Source: Prochlorococcus sp. AG-363-M21
Lineage (GTDB): Bacteria; Cyanobacteriota; Cyanobacteriia; PCC-6307; Cyanobiaceae
NCBI GenBank assembly: GCA_003278305.1
Contig: QCFU01000001.1
Location: forward strand, 124,001-188,000
DNA: 64,000 nt
Direction: 5' to 3'
The first letter of the stretch is position 1. The number at the start of each line of letters is the position of its first letter. Below, piece by piece: positions 29,305 to 39,363 of this stretch. The position numbers were made by a program, and so were the translations under genes. The notes under the pieces are model-generated. The model saw nothing but the letters and a program-made list of their open reading frames with translations. It was not told the origin of the DNA and searched no databases.

Positions 29305-30298
29305 ATAAACTCCAGTCTACTTTCACTCCTGCTTGAGCAATCAATTCTTTATCAGCTTCTAGAGCTGGGTTTTTAGTTGTCAATAATGTATCACCATAAA
29401 AGATAGAGTCTGCTCCTGCAAGAAAACATAAAACTTGAGCTTCCTTACCAAGTTGCTCGCGACCAGCACTAAGGCGAATACGGCTATGTGGCATGAGGAT
29501 CCTTGCAGTTGCTACCATCCTTACCATTTCCATTGGATCTATAGACTTCAAATTCTCTAATGCAGTACCTTCAACAGCAACTAATGAATTTATAGGAACA
29601 CTTTCTGGTTGAGGGTTCATATTTGCTAAAACTTTCAATAGCGAAGCCCTATCTTCAATAGATTCACCCATCCCTATAATCCCTCCACAGCAAAGAGTTA
29701 TGCCTGCAGAACGAACCTTCTCTAAGGTTTCTAACCGCTCTTCGAATGTACGTGTAGTGATGATTTTATTGTAGTTTTCTGGGCTTGTATCAAGGTTATG
29801 GTTGTAGGCAGTTAATCCTGCATCTGCAAGTCGAGTTGCCTGAGATTTAGTCAACATGCCTGCTGTAACACAAGCTTCTAAGCCTAATTCTCTAACACCA
29901 CTAACCATTTGCAACATAGACTCAAAAGGTTCACCCTCTCGGATCTCACGCCATGCCCATCCCATGCAAAACCTATGGGCACCAGCTTCTTTTGCCATCT
30001 TTGCCTGAGCTAGGACTTCAGAAACTGCAAGTTGATCCGGGATATCACTAATATCACTAGAACTATGTATAGATTGAGGGCAATAGGCACAATCTTCCTG
30101 ACATCCACCAGTCTTAACGCTAAGAAGTGAAGCCAGTTGAACCTTATAATCTGGATTTACCTGTCTATGAACAATTTGCGCTTCCCATAAAAGATCCATC
30201 AATGATTTCTCTAACAAGAGTTTAATTTCAGATAAAGTCCAATCATGTTTTGACTTTATTTTTTCTGATAGTTGAATGGATGTGTCAAATAAAGTCAT
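29297..30298 (-). CDS. bioB: Biotin synthase
   Basis: A 333-residue radical SAM enzyme converting dethiobiotin to biotin. The SAM cluster motif is C66-x3-C70-x2-C73 ([10 protein letters not shown]), and [24 protein letters not shown] and SAGREQL are family signatures. I place the start at ATG 30298, two bases after the uppS stop; the frame stays open upstream to 30388 but that would overlap uppS and add 30 residues without family counterpart. The product is the biotin needed by acetyl-CoA carboxylase. It is the fourth gene of the leftward unit. Confidence 0.96.
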   Translation of the reverse strand: MTLFDTSIQLSEKIKSKHDWTLSEIKLLLEKSLMDLLWEAQIVHRQVNPDYKVQLASLLSVKTGGCQEDCAYCPQSIHSSSDISDIPDQLAVSEVLAQAKMAKEAGAHRFCMGWAWREIREGEPFESMLQMVSGVRELGLEACVTAGMLTKSQATRLADAGLTAYNHNLDTSPENYNKIITTRTFEERLETLEKVRSAGITLCCGGIIGMGESIEDRASLLKVLANMNPQPESVPINSLVAVEGTALENLKSIDPMEMVRMVATARILMPHSRIRLSAGREQLGKEAQVLCFLAGADSIFYGDTLLTTKNPALEADKELIAQAGVKVDWSLYE

Positions 30299-30300
30299 AA

Positions 30301-31107
30301 CTAAAACCTCTTGCTTGAGTGATCTGTAGAGATTTGATTTAAACCACCAAAACGTCGAGATCTTGATTGAAAGTCGACAAGAGCACAAAGCAAGGAATTT
30401 TCATCAAAATCAGGCCACAAAGTCTCTGTGATATAAATCTCTGCATAAGCAAGTTGCCATAAGAGAAAATTACTGATCCTTCTCTCTCCACTAGTTCTAA
30501 TCAGAAGATCTGGGTCAACCACATTGGCAGTAGAAAGTTCTGCCGCAAAAACATTTTCGTTGATCAAAGCCGGGTCCAATTCTCCTTTGGAACTTCTAAT
30601 TGCAAGTTTCTGAGCCGCCTTAACCAATTCGCGTCTTCCTCCATAATTTGTACAAACATTAAAATGAATACCTTCATTTTTGGATGTTAAATCTGTTGCC
30701 TCAGAAATTAGAGCTTGCAATTCTTTTGGAAGTTTCTCCAAATCTCCAAGAAAACTAATTCTTACTTTTTGCAATTTCAATGATTCCAATTCTCTTTTTA
30801 GAACTCTTTTGAATAGTGTCATCAGAAAACTAACCTCCTCTCCTGGCCTTGACCAATTCTCTGTTGAAAACGCGTAAACAGTAAGAGCACTTACACCCCA
30901 GTCACTGCAAAGGCGCAAAGTCTTCTTTAAAGCATCAACACCTGCGGTATGACCCATTGCCCTGGGCAATCCTTTTCGCTTAGCCCATCTGCCATTACCA
31001 TCCATAATTACAGCGATATGTTTAGGTAATCGGAGAGGATCTAATTCTTTAGGAAAAGAAGAAGCAATGTATTTCTTATCTGATGTAAGTGACGAAGCCT
31101 CCGTCAT
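30301..31107 (-). CDS. uppS: Isoprenyl transferase (undecaprenyl diphosphate synthase)
   Basis: A 268-residue cis-prenyltransferase building the C55 lipid carrier for peptidoglycan and glycans from FPP and IPP. The catalytic aspartate is D36 in [13 protein letters not shown], and the C-terminal [18 protein letters not shown] and ETLWPDF motifs are complete. It overlaps the end of cdaA by four bases and is followed by bioB two bases later. GGPP synthase (crtE at 59755) provides the trans-prenyl branch elsewhere in the window. Confidence 0.96.
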   Translation of the reverse strand: MTEASSLTSDKKYIASSFPKELDPLRLPKHIAVIMDGNGRWAKRKGLPRAMGHTAGVDALKKTLRLCSDWGVSALTVYAFSTENWSRPGEEVSFLMTLFKRVLKRELESLKLQKVRISFLGDLEKLPKELQALISEATDLTSKNEGIHFNVCTNYGGRRELVKAAQKLAIRSSKGELDPALINENVFAAELSTANVVDPDLLIRTSGERRISNFLLWQLAYAEIYITETLWPDFDENSLLCALVDFQSRSRRFGGLNQISTDHSSKRF

Positions 31108-31964
31108 TGTAAATTTTCCTTGGATAAAGTCGCAGGAGAAGAGTTCTCTGAAGAACCTGAAGTGGCCGAGGACTTGGGAACTATTTTAACTGTTGATGAT
31201 GTAGAAAACTCTTTCAAAAGATCTAGCAATCTACTGCTAGTTATAGGCCTTTCAAGTCGACCTTGGCTAGCAAGTGACAAAGTTCCTGTTTCCTCTGAAA
31301 CAACGACACAAATGCATCTATCAAAGCGTTCAGTAATACCTAATGCTGCCAAATGCCTTGTACCATAGCGACTAATGCCTTGCCTGGATAAAGGCAAGAT
31401 AACTCCTGCAGAAACAATCCTATTTCCTTTCAACAAGAGAGCTCCATCATGAAGTGGTGTGTCTGCAGCAAAAAGATTCAAAATCAATTCAGTAGAAACT
31501 TGTGCATCAATAGGAATACCTGGATAAAGAAAATCCTCAGGTCTCAAATCACTTCCCATATCTAGAACTATTAAAGCTCCTCTTCTATTTTGAGATAATC
31601 GGCCTGCAGCTTCTGTTAAAAATGAAACTGTGTTTGAATTCGATTGAAACTCTTTACGAGGATTTCCTAATAAGACAGCTAAGCGACCTGTACCAAGTAA
31701 TTCCATCAATCTTCTTAGTTCCCCTTGCCATAAAATTGCTAATGATAAAGAACAAACCAAAACCAAAGCATCAATTAATTTGGAAGTAATCGGAAGATTT
31801 GCGAATCGATTTACAAACCACGCAAGAGATACAAGGAATAAATAACCTCTAAGAAGCCAAAGAGTTCTAGGTTCATTTACTCTTGAAAAAAGTAATACAC
31901 CTAAAGCTGACGCAAAAAGTAAGTCAAGCAAAAAAGGCAAATTTATTAACCACCAAAAATTCAC
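31104..31964 (-). CDS. cdaA: Diadenylate cyclase, CdaA type (DisA_N domain)
   Basis: A 286-residue enzyme making cyclic di-AMP from two ATP. Three membrane segments (about residues 8-28, 35-55 and 62-80) precede the DAC domain, the CdaA arrangement. The DGA motif is intact (D173-A175 in LHDGALLL), but the second motif, normally RHR, reads R203-H204-L205 in GTRHLAALG, a change at the last position. Whether activity is kept cannot be told from sequence. The C-terminus is a Ser-rich tail. It lies in lysA-cdaA-uppS-bioB order with a four-base overlap with uppS. A PgpH-like hydrolase at 61678 would degrade the product. Confidence 0.93.
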   Translation of the reverse strand: MNFWWLINLPFLLDLLFASALGVLLFSRVNEPRTLWLLRGYLFLVSLAWFVNRFANLPITSKLIDALVLVCSLSLAILWQGELRRLMELLGTGRLAVLLGNPRKEFQSNSNTVSFLTEAAGRLSQNRRGALIVLDMGSDLRPEDFLYPGIPIDAQVSTELILNLFAADTPLHDGALLLKGNRIVSAGVILPLSRQGISRYGTRHLAALGITERFDRCICVVVSEETGTLSLASQGRLERPITSSRLLDLLKEFSTSSTVKIVPKSSATSGSSENSSPATLSKENLQ

Positions 31965-31992
31965 TCCGTTAGCCCATCTTTATTAAATTTAC

Positions 31993-33360
31993 CTACCCTT
32001 TTGCAATAAAGCGATCGGGAAGTATGTCATATCGCAATAGATCTTCAGGTAACTCTCTTTTTTGAACTAATTCAGCATTGCCATTTGATACTAATATTGA
32101 TGCGGGGCGAGGGATGCGATTGTAATTGGAGCTCATAGATAAATTATATGCACCTGTCCCAAAAACACCTAACACATCTCCACTAGAAGAGTTAGGCAAA
32201 GGATAATTTTTCAATAAAATATCCCCTGACTCACAGTGTTTGCCTACGATATTTACTGATTCCTGTGGTTCAGCAGAAGGTTTATCTACGAGACAGGCAG
32301 TATAAGTTGATTCATATGTAATTGGTCTTGGATTATCACTCATTCCACCATCTACAGAAACATATTTATTTATTCCAGGAATATTCTTTCGTGAACCTAG
32401 CTTATAAAGAGTCAAACCAGCAGTTGCAATAATTGACCTTCCGGGTTCGCATAAAAGTCTTGGATAATCCATGTTTCGTTTTTTACAAGAATCTATGATT
32501 GACTTAGAAATCTTTTCAACCCAATTGGCTATTGAAGGAGGGTCGTCGGAGTCAATATATTTAATGCCTAATCCTCCTCCAATATTCAAATCAGTAACTG
32601 GATGACCAATTTCTATAGCTTTATGAAGCGCAGAAACCATAACTTCAGCTAAATCTTGATGAGGCTTTAATTCAAAAATTTGAGAACCAATATGCGCATG
32701 CAGTCCAATTAAGTTTGCCCAATGAAGATTTTTAAGTTTAACCAAGGTTTTATCTAAATCTTCTAAATCAAATCCAAATTTACTATCTAAATGTCCAGTT
32801 CTTATGTATTCGTGAGTATGGCATTCAATGCCTGGTGTAAGTCTTAAAATTAACCTTGCTTTCTTTTCAGTGCTGTTAACAATATAATTTAACTGATCTA
32901 TATCATGATGGTTATCAATAACAATAGTTACATCATTTTTATAGGCAAGTAATAATTCTCTAGATGATTTGTTATTACCATGAAAAACTATATTTTTCCC
33001 AGGCATGCCAGCCTTCAATGCTGTAATTAATTCCCCTTCTGAAACGACATCAATTCCAAATCCCTCAGACATCACTATATTACTTATCGCCAAAGAGCTA
33101 TTAGCTTTTGACGCATATAAAGGCAAAGATGCAGCTGGATAATAATTACGAAGAGCTTCTTTGTAAGCTCTACAAGCTATCCTCAAGGTCTTTTCATCAA
33201 TTACATATAAAGGAGTTCCATAAATCTCTGCAAGATTACTAAGTCTACAACCACCAATCATCATTCTCCCTAACTCATCAAGCTCTGCAGTGATTGGAAA
33301 AACATTTTTATTTGGACTAGATTGATCCTGTCCAAGCTCAAATGGCCGTGAAATGATCAT
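31993..33360 (-). CDS. lysA: Diaminopimelate decarboxylase
   Basis: A 455-residue fold-type III PLP enzyme removing the D-carboxyl of meso-diaminopimelate to give L-lysine. PLP would bind K85 in LPLYASKANSS. Further signatures are GLHAHIGSQI, NIGGGLGIKY, the CEPGRSI phosphate-binding segment and a C-terminal GAYNLSMSSNYN. It is the first gene of the leftward unit that includes cdaA, uppS and bioB, with 28 bases before cdaA. It is divergent from rimI. Confidence 0.96.
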   Translation of the reverse strand: MIISRPFELGQDQSSPNKNVFPITAELDELGRMMIGGCRLSNLAEIYGTPLYVIDEKTLRIACRAYKEALRNYYPAASLPLYASKANSSLAISNIVMSEGFGIDVVSEGELITALKAGMPGKNIVFHGNNKSSRELLLAYKNDVTIVIDNHHDIDQLNYIVNSTEKKARLILRLTPGIECHTHEYIRTGHLDSKFGFDLEDLDKTLVKLKNLHWANLIGLHAHIGSQIFELKPHQDLAEVMVSALHKAIEIGHPVTDLNIGGGLGIKYIDSDDPPSIANWVEKISKSIIDSCKKRNMDYPRLLCEPGRSIIATAGLTLYKLGSRKNIPGINKYVSVDGGMSDNPRPITYESTYTACLVDKPSAEPQESVNIVGKHCESGDILLKNYPLPNSSSGDVLGVFGTGAYNLSMSSNYNRIPRPASILVSNGNAELVQKRELPEDLLRYDILPDRFIAKG

Positions 33361-33429
33361 TTTTTGAAAACGTGTGTTTCAACAATGTAAATTTAAAGAA
33401 TACTTTAACTAATAAACTTAACCATTAAT

Positions 33430-33924
33430 TTGAGCAGAAAGAGCATTCGCCACACAAAGGACCCACTTAAGAATGAAGTAGTTCTCTTAGGAGAGAAAGA
33501 CCTAAAAGGGTGCGTAGAACTTGACAAGCTTGTATTAAAAGGATTCTGGAGTGAGCAACAATGGAAAGACGAGCTCTCTTCACCTTTTACTGTATGCCTG
33601 GGAATAATTAATGAGTTACAATTAATTGCATTTGTTTCTGGTTGGATTATCATAAATAAAATCGAAATCACTGTTCTGGGAGTGCATCCAGACTTTCGTA
33701 GGCAAAGCCATGGAAGAAGGATTTTAGAAACTTTATTAAAAACAGCTATCGAATATAATGTTGAAACTGCATTGATTGAAGTAAGGTCTGACAACTTACC
33801 AGCAATAAGATTATACCAGTCCCTGCTATTTAAGGAGGTATCTATACGAAGAAAATACTATAAAGATAACTGTTCAGGACTGGTTTTAGAAAGAAGCTTA
33901 TCAGAGAAATCTATTATTGATTGA
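33430..33924 (+). CDS. rimI: Ribosomal-protein-alanine N-acetyltransferase-like (RimI family)
   Basis: A 164-residue GNAT enzyme, possibly acetylating the N-terminal alanine of a ribosomal protein. The acetyl-CoA-binding motif is GVHPDFRRQSHGRRILETLL, which in the family reads V.P.yRr.GiG..Ll; here the middle glycines are partly replaced (QSHGR), so the loop is somewhat degenerate. EVRSDNLPAIRLYQSLLF is the following conserved block. The start is a TTG at 33430; the first residues are not conserved and could be shorter. It is divergent from lysA and is followed by clpC after 182 bases. Confidence 0.85.
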   Translation: MSRKSIRHTKDPLKNEVVLLGEKDLKGCVELDKLVLKGFWSEQQWKDELSSPFTVCLGIINELQLIAFVSGWIIINKIEITVLGVHPDFRRQSHGRRILETLLKTAIEYNVETALIEVRSDNLPAIRLYQSLLFKEVSIRRKYYKDNCSGLVLERSLSEKSIID

Positions 33925-34106
33925 ATTGAATTATTTAAGATTAGTTAATCAACTCTTTGCAAGAATAATGGAATAAATTTTACATTAATCACAGTTTTAC
34001 ACTATCTGAGTAATGAAGGGGTAATTACGGTATACACGAAAGAACACTAGCAGCGCATTCTTTTCTTAATCCTGATAAGTTAGTAGTAATACAAGTCTGC
34101 CTAGAA

Positions 34107-36665
34107 ATGTTTGAAAGGTTTACTGAAAAGGCGATCAAAGTGATAATGCTGGCCCAAGAAGAAGCTAGACGACTTGGGCATAATTTTGTAGGGACCGAAC
34201 AAATCCTTCTCGGTCTGATTGGAGAAGGGACTGGGGTGGCAGCGAAAGTCCTGAAATCAATGGGGGTAAACCTTAAAGAATCAAGAGTAGAGGTTGAAAA
34301 GATTATTGGTAGAGGTTCAGGTTTTGTTGCTGTAGAAATACCCTTCACACCTCGAGCAAAACGAGTATTAGAACTTTCTCTGGAAGAGGCCAGGCAATTA
34401 GGACATAATTACATTGGTACCGAACATCTTTTACTAGGCCTTATACGTGAAGGAGAAGGCGTGGCCGCTAGAGTTTTAGAGAATCTTGGCGTTGACCTCA
34501 ACAAAGTTAGGACACAAGTAATTAGAATGCTTGGAGAAACAGCCGAAGTTGCTGCCGGAGGAGGCGGTGGTGGGAAAAGTTCAGTAAAGACAGCGACTCT
34601 TGATGAATTTGGAACAAATCTCACAAAACTAGCAAGCGAATCTAAACTAGATCCAGTAGTAGGACGTCATGAAGAAATAGATAGAGTAATTCAAATACTT
34701 GGGAGAAGAACTAAAAACAACCCTGTATTAATTGGTGAACCTGGAGTAGGGAAAACAGCTATTGCAGAAGGACTAGCGCAAAGAATTCAACAAGGAGATA
34801 TACCTGACATTTTAGATGAAAAAAGGGTTTTAACGCTTGACATAGGCCTTTTAGTTGCCGGCACTAAATACCGTGGAGAATTTGAAGAAAGGCTAAAAAA
34901 AATAATGGAAGAAATAAAATCAGCAGGAAATGTAATACTCGTTATTGATGAAGTACATACCCTTATCGGAGCGGGAGCCGCAGAAGGTGCAATAGATGCT
35001 GCAAATATTCTTAAGCCAGCATTAGCTAGAGGAGAACTTCAATGTATTGGGGCTACAACCTTAGATGAATATCGCAAACATATAGAAAGAGATGCTGCTT
35101 TAGAAAGAAGATTCCAACCAGTTATGATAGGAGAGCCTTCAATAGAAGATACGATTGAGATTCTCAGAGGATTAAGAGAAAGATACGAACAACATCACAG
35201 ATTAAAAATCACTGATGACGCACTAGAAGCAGCAGCAAATCTAGGTGATAGATACATTTCAGATAGATTCCTTCCTGATAAAGCAATTGATCTTATAGAC
35301 GAAGCTGGAAGTAGGGTAAGACTTCTAAATTCTAAATTACCTATAGAAGCAAAGGAGGTTGATAAACAACTAAGAAAAATACAAAAAGAAAAAGAAGAAG
35401 CAGTGAGAGCGCAAGATTTTACCCAAGCTGGAGACTTAAGAGAAAAAGAAGTTGAGTTAAGAACTCAGATAAAATCTATTTTAGACAATGTGAAAGAAGG
35501 AACAAAAAATGAGTCCAAAGAGTCAAAAGCTATAGAAGCTTCAGATTCAACTCAAAAAGAATCAACTAACGATAAAAATGATACTGGAAGCCCAATAGTT
35601 AACGAAGATGATATTGCTCACATAGTAGCTTCATGGACTGGAGTCCCTGTTCAAAAGCTTACAGAAAGTGAATCAGTTAAATTATTGAATATGGAGGAAA
35701 CTCTCCATCAAAGACTTATAGGTCAAGACGAAGCAGTCAAGTCTGTATCAAAAGCAATAAGAAGAGCAAGAGTGGGATTAAAAAATCCCAATAGACCCAT
35801 TGCAAGTTTTATATTCTCAGGTCCTACAGGAGTTGGCAAAACAGAATTAACTAAAGCATTAGCTTCTTATTTCTTTGGCAGCGAAGAAGCAATGATTCGT
35901 TTAGACATGTCCGAATTCATGGAAAGACATACTGTTAGCAAGCTAATCGGTTCACCTCCAGGATATGTAGGCTTTAATGAAGGTGGGCAATTGACTGAAG
36001 CAGTTAGGAGAAGACCTTATACAGTAGTTTTATTTGATGAAATAGAAAAAGCACATCCTGATGTGTTTAATTTGTTATTGCAACTTTTAGAAGAAGGTAG
36101 GCTAACAGATTCCAAAGGAAGAACAGTCGACTTTAAAAACACACTTATAATTATGACTTCTAATATAGGCTCTAAAGTTATAGAAAAAGGTGGCGGAGGT
36201 CTTGGGTTTGAATTCTCAGGAGATAACTTAGAAGATAGTCAGTACAATAGAATTAAATCTTTAGTAAATGAAGAGTTAAAACAATACTTTAGGCCAGAAT
36301 TCCTAAACAGATTAGATGAAATAATAGTTTTCAGACAATTAACGAAAGACGAAGTGAAAGATATTGCAGAAATAATGCTCAAAGAAGTATTTGTTAGAAT
36401 TAAAGATAAAGGTATTACATTATCTGTTTCAGAAGCTTTTAAAGAAAGATTAGTAGAAGAAGGTTATAACCCAGCTTATGGAGCAAGGCCCTTAAGAAGA
36501 GCTGTTATGAGATTATTGGAAGACAGTCTTGCAGAAGAGTTTTTATCAGGGAAAATAAAAGATGGTGATAGTGCTGAGGTGGACATAAATGAAGACAAAA
36601 AAGTAATCGTAAGACAAATATCAGGAAACAAAACAAATAAAGAGTTGGCTGGGGCTGGTCTATAA
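34107..36665 (+). CDS. clpC: ATP-dependent Clp protease ATPase subunit ClpC
   Basis: An 852-residue Hsp100 unfoldase that feeds proteins to ClpP and, in plants and cyanobacteria, belongs to the essential Clp system. Two Clp_N repeats (residues about 3-145), AAA1 with GEPGVGKT at 210-217, a short middle domain with a UVR-like segment ([13 protein letters not shown], about residues 438-450) and AAA2 with GPTGVGKT at 572-579. The LGF loop that docks ClpP is present in [10 protein letters not shown], unlike in the ClpB at 5522. The acidic linker near 465-500 is rich in Lys/Glu/Asp. Intact and of normal length. Confidence 0.97.
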   Translation: MFERFTEKAIKVIMLAQEEARRLGHNFVGTEQILLGLIGEGTGVAAKVLKSMGVNLKESRVEVEKIIGRGSGFVAVEIPFTPRAKRVLELSLEEARQLGHNYIGTEHLLLGLIREGEGVAARVLENLGVDLNKVRTQVIRMLGETAEVAAGGGGGGKSSVKTATLDEFGTNLTKLASESKLDPVVGRHEEIDRVIQILGRRTKNNPVLIGEPGVGKTAIAEGLAQRIQQGDIPDILDEKRVLTLDIGLLVAGTKYRGEFEERLKKIMEEIKSAGNVILVIDEVHTLIGAGAAEGAIDAANILKPALARGELQCIGATTLDEYRKHIERDAALERRFQPVMIGEPSIEDTIEILRGLRERYEQHHRLKITDDALEAAANLGDRYISDRFLPDKAIDLIDEAGSRVRLLNSKLPIEAKEVDKQLRKIQKEKEEAVRAQDFTQAGDLREKEVELRTQIKSILDNVKEGTKNESKESKAIEASDSTQKESTNDKNDTGSPIVNEDDIAHIVASWTGVPVQKLTESESVKLLNMEETLHQRLIGQDEAVKSVSKAIRRARVGLKNPNRPIASFIFSGPTGVGKTELTKALASYFFGSEEAMIRLDMSEFMERHTVSKLIGSPPGYVGFNEGGQLTEAVRRRPYTVVLFDEIEKAHPDVFNLLLQLLEEGRLTDSKGRTVDFKNTLIIMTSNIGSKVIEKGGGGLGFEFSGDNLEDSQYNRIKSLVNEELKQYFRPEFLNRLDEIIVFRQLTKDEVKDIAEIMLKEVFVRIKDKGITLSVSEAFKERLVEEGYNPAYGARPLRRAVMRLLEDSLAEEFLSGKIKDGDSAEVDINEDKKVIVRQISGNKTNKELAGAGL

Positions 36666-36696
36666 ACCAAAAATCATTCCACAGATAAATAGCAAT

Positions 36697-37833
36697 ATGG
36701 GAAAAGAATTTATTTCACAATCTATTTCCCCTGAGAGGGTATTAAGAGGTGACGGGGTATGGGAAGAAGGCAAAAAAATTATTCAATTAATGTCAAAAAG
36801 ACCTATCTTGTTAGGGAGAAGCTACTCAACTAAATCCATTAGAAAAAGATTATTTCAAGAGTTGAGTGAAATCAACTTAACTCCAGTTTTTTGTGAAATG
36901 GATAATGATTGTTGCGAAAAAGACTTAAACAAAATATATACTATTGCAAGATCAAAACAATGCGATTCTATTATTGCTACTGGAGGGGGAAAAGTACTTG
37001 ATGCAGGGAAACTCTTATCAGAAAGACTTGAAATACCCTGCGTTACTATTCCTCTTAGCGCGGCAACATGTGCAGGATGGACTGCCCTATCAAATATCTA
37101 TTCCCCAGAAGGTAAATTCATAAAAGACCAAGAATTAAAATGCTGCCCAAAACTTTTAATCTTTGATCACAATCTTATAAAGACGGCTCCATTGAGAACA
37201 CTTTCTAGTGGAATAGCTGATGCCCTAGCCAAATGGTATGAAGCTTCAATAAGTTGTCATGACACACAAGAAGGACTTGTCGAGCAAGCTGTCCAAATGT
37301 CAAGAGTTTTGAGAGATCAACTTATATTTGATGGTGTTAAAGCAATCAATAATATTAATAGTGAACATTGGATCAAAGTTACAGAAGCCTGTGCATTAAC
37401 AGCTGGTCTAATTGGGGGCATAGGCGGGAGCAAATGTCGCACAGCCGCAGCTCATGCCCTTCATAATGGCCTAACACAATTAAACTTTTCTAAAGAACCT
37501 CTTCATGGAGAATTGGTTGGATTCGGAATACTCGTTCAACTTAAACTAGAAGAAAAACTTTCAGAAAACAAACTTGCTGCTCAAAGTAGCAAACAATTAA
37601 CCCAATTACTTAAAGATCTAAATATTCCAATTACACTAGATTCTCTTGGATTAGAGAATTTAAGCAAGCAGGATCTATATAATGCTTGCTCATTTTCATG
37701 CAAACCTGGATCTGATATTTACAATCTTCCTTATAAGATCACTCCAGAGATATTATTTCAGGCTGTTATAGAAACTAACAATCAAAATCAAGTAAGTTTA
37801 CCAGGAAAATGGAAAAAGGCTTCAAGCATTTGA
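36697..37833 (+). CDS. Metal-dependent alcohol dehydrogenase family protein (glycerol dehydrogenase-like)
   Basis: A 378-residue protein of the iron-containing alcohol dehydrogenase / glycerol dehydrogenase superfamily. The NAD-binding loop is ATGGGKVLDAGK (about residues 91-102). Likely metal ligands are an aspartate in GIADALAKWYE and two histidines in AAHALHNGL and LHGELVGFG, all three present, so it should be active. Substrate is unknown; glycerol, sugar alcohols or other hydroxy compounds are possible for this family. The gene starts 31 bases after clpC and its end overlaps the next gene by 25 bases, which suggests a dedicated operon with the hydrolase. Confidence 0.88.
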   Translation: MGKEFISQSISPERVLRGDGVWEEGKKIIQLMSKRPILLGRSYSTKSIRKRLFQELSEINLTPVFCEMDNDCCEKDLNKIYTIARSKQCDSIIATGGGKVLDAGKLLSERLEIPCVTIPLSAATCAGWTALSNIYSPEGKFIKDQELKCCPKLLIFDHNLIKTAPLRTLSSGIADALAKWYEASISCHDTQEGLVEQAVQMSRVLRDQLIFDGVKAINNINSEHWIKVTEACALTAGLIGGIGGSKCRTAAAHALHNGLTQLNFSKEPLHGELVGFGILVQLKLEEKLSENKLAAQSSKQLTQLLKDLNIPITLDSLGLENLSKQDLYNACSFSCKPGSDIYNLPYKITPEILFQAVIETNNQNQVSLPGKWKKASSI

Positions 37834-38729
37834 AAGATATTTATAACAATAACTGCGCAGCAGAGGAAATATTTAATAAAACATGTGATGTTTTATTAGA
37901 TGCACCAGGGAAAAATCTATCTAAGCATGTTAAATGGAAAGAATTAAAAGGACTATCAAAAGATAAAAAAGATCTTTACCCAATAGCAATTATTGGTAAA
38001 GGGTCACCAATAATATTGTTACATGGTTTTGATAGTTGTTTTCTTGAGTTTAGAAGAATTGTTCCTTATCTAACAAACAAGCATATGTTAATTATACCTG
38101 ATCTATGTGGATTCGGATTTACACCTCGTCATTCAGAATACGATTATGGCATAGAACTAATTCTCTTACATATTAATAAAATTATGGATACCTTTTCTGA
38201 ATTTAAAACATTTAGCCTAATAGGTGCTTCTATGGGTGGTGGGATAGCTTTGGAAGTTGCCAGAAAAAATAATAAACGTATACACAAATTACTATTACTT
38301 TCACCAGCAGGCATTACTGGTGAGCAAAAAAAGGTTACTCCCCCTCTTGATAAGCTTGGTGTTTGTATCCTGAAAAATAAATTAGTAAGAAATTATTTAT
38401 GTAGACAAGCATTTGCAGATCCAAAGAAAAGTGTAGGTAAAAAAGAAGAACAAATAGCCTCAATACATTTAAATGTTCCAGGATGGGGGGAAGCATTAGC
38501 ATCATTTGCACGTTCAGGTGGCATAGCAGGCTGTGGCACTCCTCAGCCAAATCAACCTATAAAAGTGCTTTGGGGTAAAAATGATAGAATATTGACAAAT
38601 TCTCAAACCAATTTATCGAAAACAATATTAAATTGTCCCCATGAAGAATTAGAAGAATGTGGGCATTTGCCCCATCTTGACCAACCTGAAAGAGTCAGCA
38701 GTATATGGGAAGATTTTTATCTCAATTGA
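37809..38729 (+). CDS. Alpha/beta-fold hydrolase
   Basis: A 306-residue protein with the classic serine hydrolase pattern: oxyanion HG in ILLHGFDS, nucleophile elbow GASMGGG, an aspartate in LWGKNDRI and the catalytic histidine in CGHLPHLDQPE. The first 60 residues precede the fold and are not conserved in an obvious way. Substrate unknown. Its ATG lies inside the end of the dehydrogenase gene (25-base overlap), and 24 bases separate it from the DUF2993 gene, so the three are probably one unit. Confidence 0.88.
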   Translation: MEKGFKHLKDIYNNNCAAEEIFNKTCDVLLDAPGKNLSKHVKWKELKGLSKDKKDLYPIAIIGKGSPIILLHGFDSCFLEFRRIVPYLTNKHMLIIPDLCGFGFTPRHSEYDYGIELILLHINKIMDTFSEFKTFSLIGASMGGGIALEVARKNNKRIHKLLLLSPAGITGEQKKVTPPLDKLGVCILKNKLVRNYLCRQAFADPKKSVGKKEEQIASIHLNVPGWGEALASFARSGGIAGCGTPQPNQPIKVLWGKNDRILTNSQTNLSKTILNCPHEELEECGHLPHLDQPERVSSIWEDFYLN

Positions 38730-38753
38730 AAAGACTAGCAACCCCTTTAGCAA

Positions 38754-39359
38754 ATGGTTAAGTTATTAGAGCTTGGATTAATTTATTGGATAAAGACAAA
38801 ATGTAGAGCTATTCAAAACCTTGAACTAGACATCAAAGCCTCTTTATTAGATATTTTAAAAGGTAATATTAAAGCTGTTAAAGTAAGCGCAAGAAAAATA
38901 GATTTCCAAGGGATAAGTATCGATAGTATATCAATAGACAGTAAAAGCATTAGCTTAGCCCTTATAAGTAATAAAAAAGGCCCTAATGTATTAATAAAGG
39001 ATCAATTCTCAATCAAAGCAAATCTTACTTTATCGGAAGAAGATATTCAAAGAATACTAACATCAAATGAATGGTCATGGATTTGCTTTAAACTTTTAGG
39101 CAAAGGCCAAAAAGAATATAAGGTAGAAAAAATTACTATTAATGATTCTTCAATTATGATTAATTTTTTAAAATATCCTGAAAAGACTTTTGAAAATAAA
39201 ACTTTAATTATAGACAAAGGAAATAAAGGGCTAATATTTAAGGATAAGACTACATCCGTGTTATATAAAATACCTATAGACAGTTCAATTACTATCCAAA
39301 ATTATCATATCCAAGATAATTTTTTATTCATCGAGATAATGGCATTAGTTAAACCATAA
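38754..39359 (+). CDS. DUF2993 protein (LmeA-like family)
   Basis: A 201-residue protein of the DUF2993 family seen in actinobacteria (LmeA) and cyanobacteria, recognised from the pattern IKASLLDILKGNIKAVKVSARKIDF (shown here in parts: SLLDILKGNIKAVKV and SARKIDFQG) followed by repeated beta strands. Members often act on, or bind, lipids or cell-envelope components. There is no signal peptide in the start chosen. It converges with cdsA with a four-base gap. Its role in the preceding dehydrogenase/hydrolase unit is unknown. Confidence 0.78.
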   Translation: MVKLLELGLIYWIKTKCRAIQNLELDIKASLLDILKGNIKAVKVSARKIDFQGISIDSISIDSKSISLALISNKKGPNVLIKDQFSIKANLTLSEEDIQRILTSNEWSWICFKLLGKGQKEYKVEKITINDSSIMINFLKYPEKTFENKTLIIDKGNKGLIFKDKTTSVLYKIPIDSSITIQNYHIQDNFLFIEIMALVKP

Positions 39360-39363
39360 ACTT

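Noticed and set aside
30298-30388. Extended bioB start at ATG 30388
   Set aside because: It would overlap the uppS coding region by 88 bases and add 30 residues with no resemblance to biotin synthase.
33405-33794. 129-codon reverse-strand open frame antisense to rimI
   Set aside because: Composition is that of an antisense shadow (Ser/Leu/Ile-rich, no family resemblance), and the forward strand encodes a clear GNAT protein.
34029-34043. NtcA-like site before clpC (GTA and TAC)
   Set aside because: The spacing is nine bases instead of the required eight, and no correctly placed -10 box was found.
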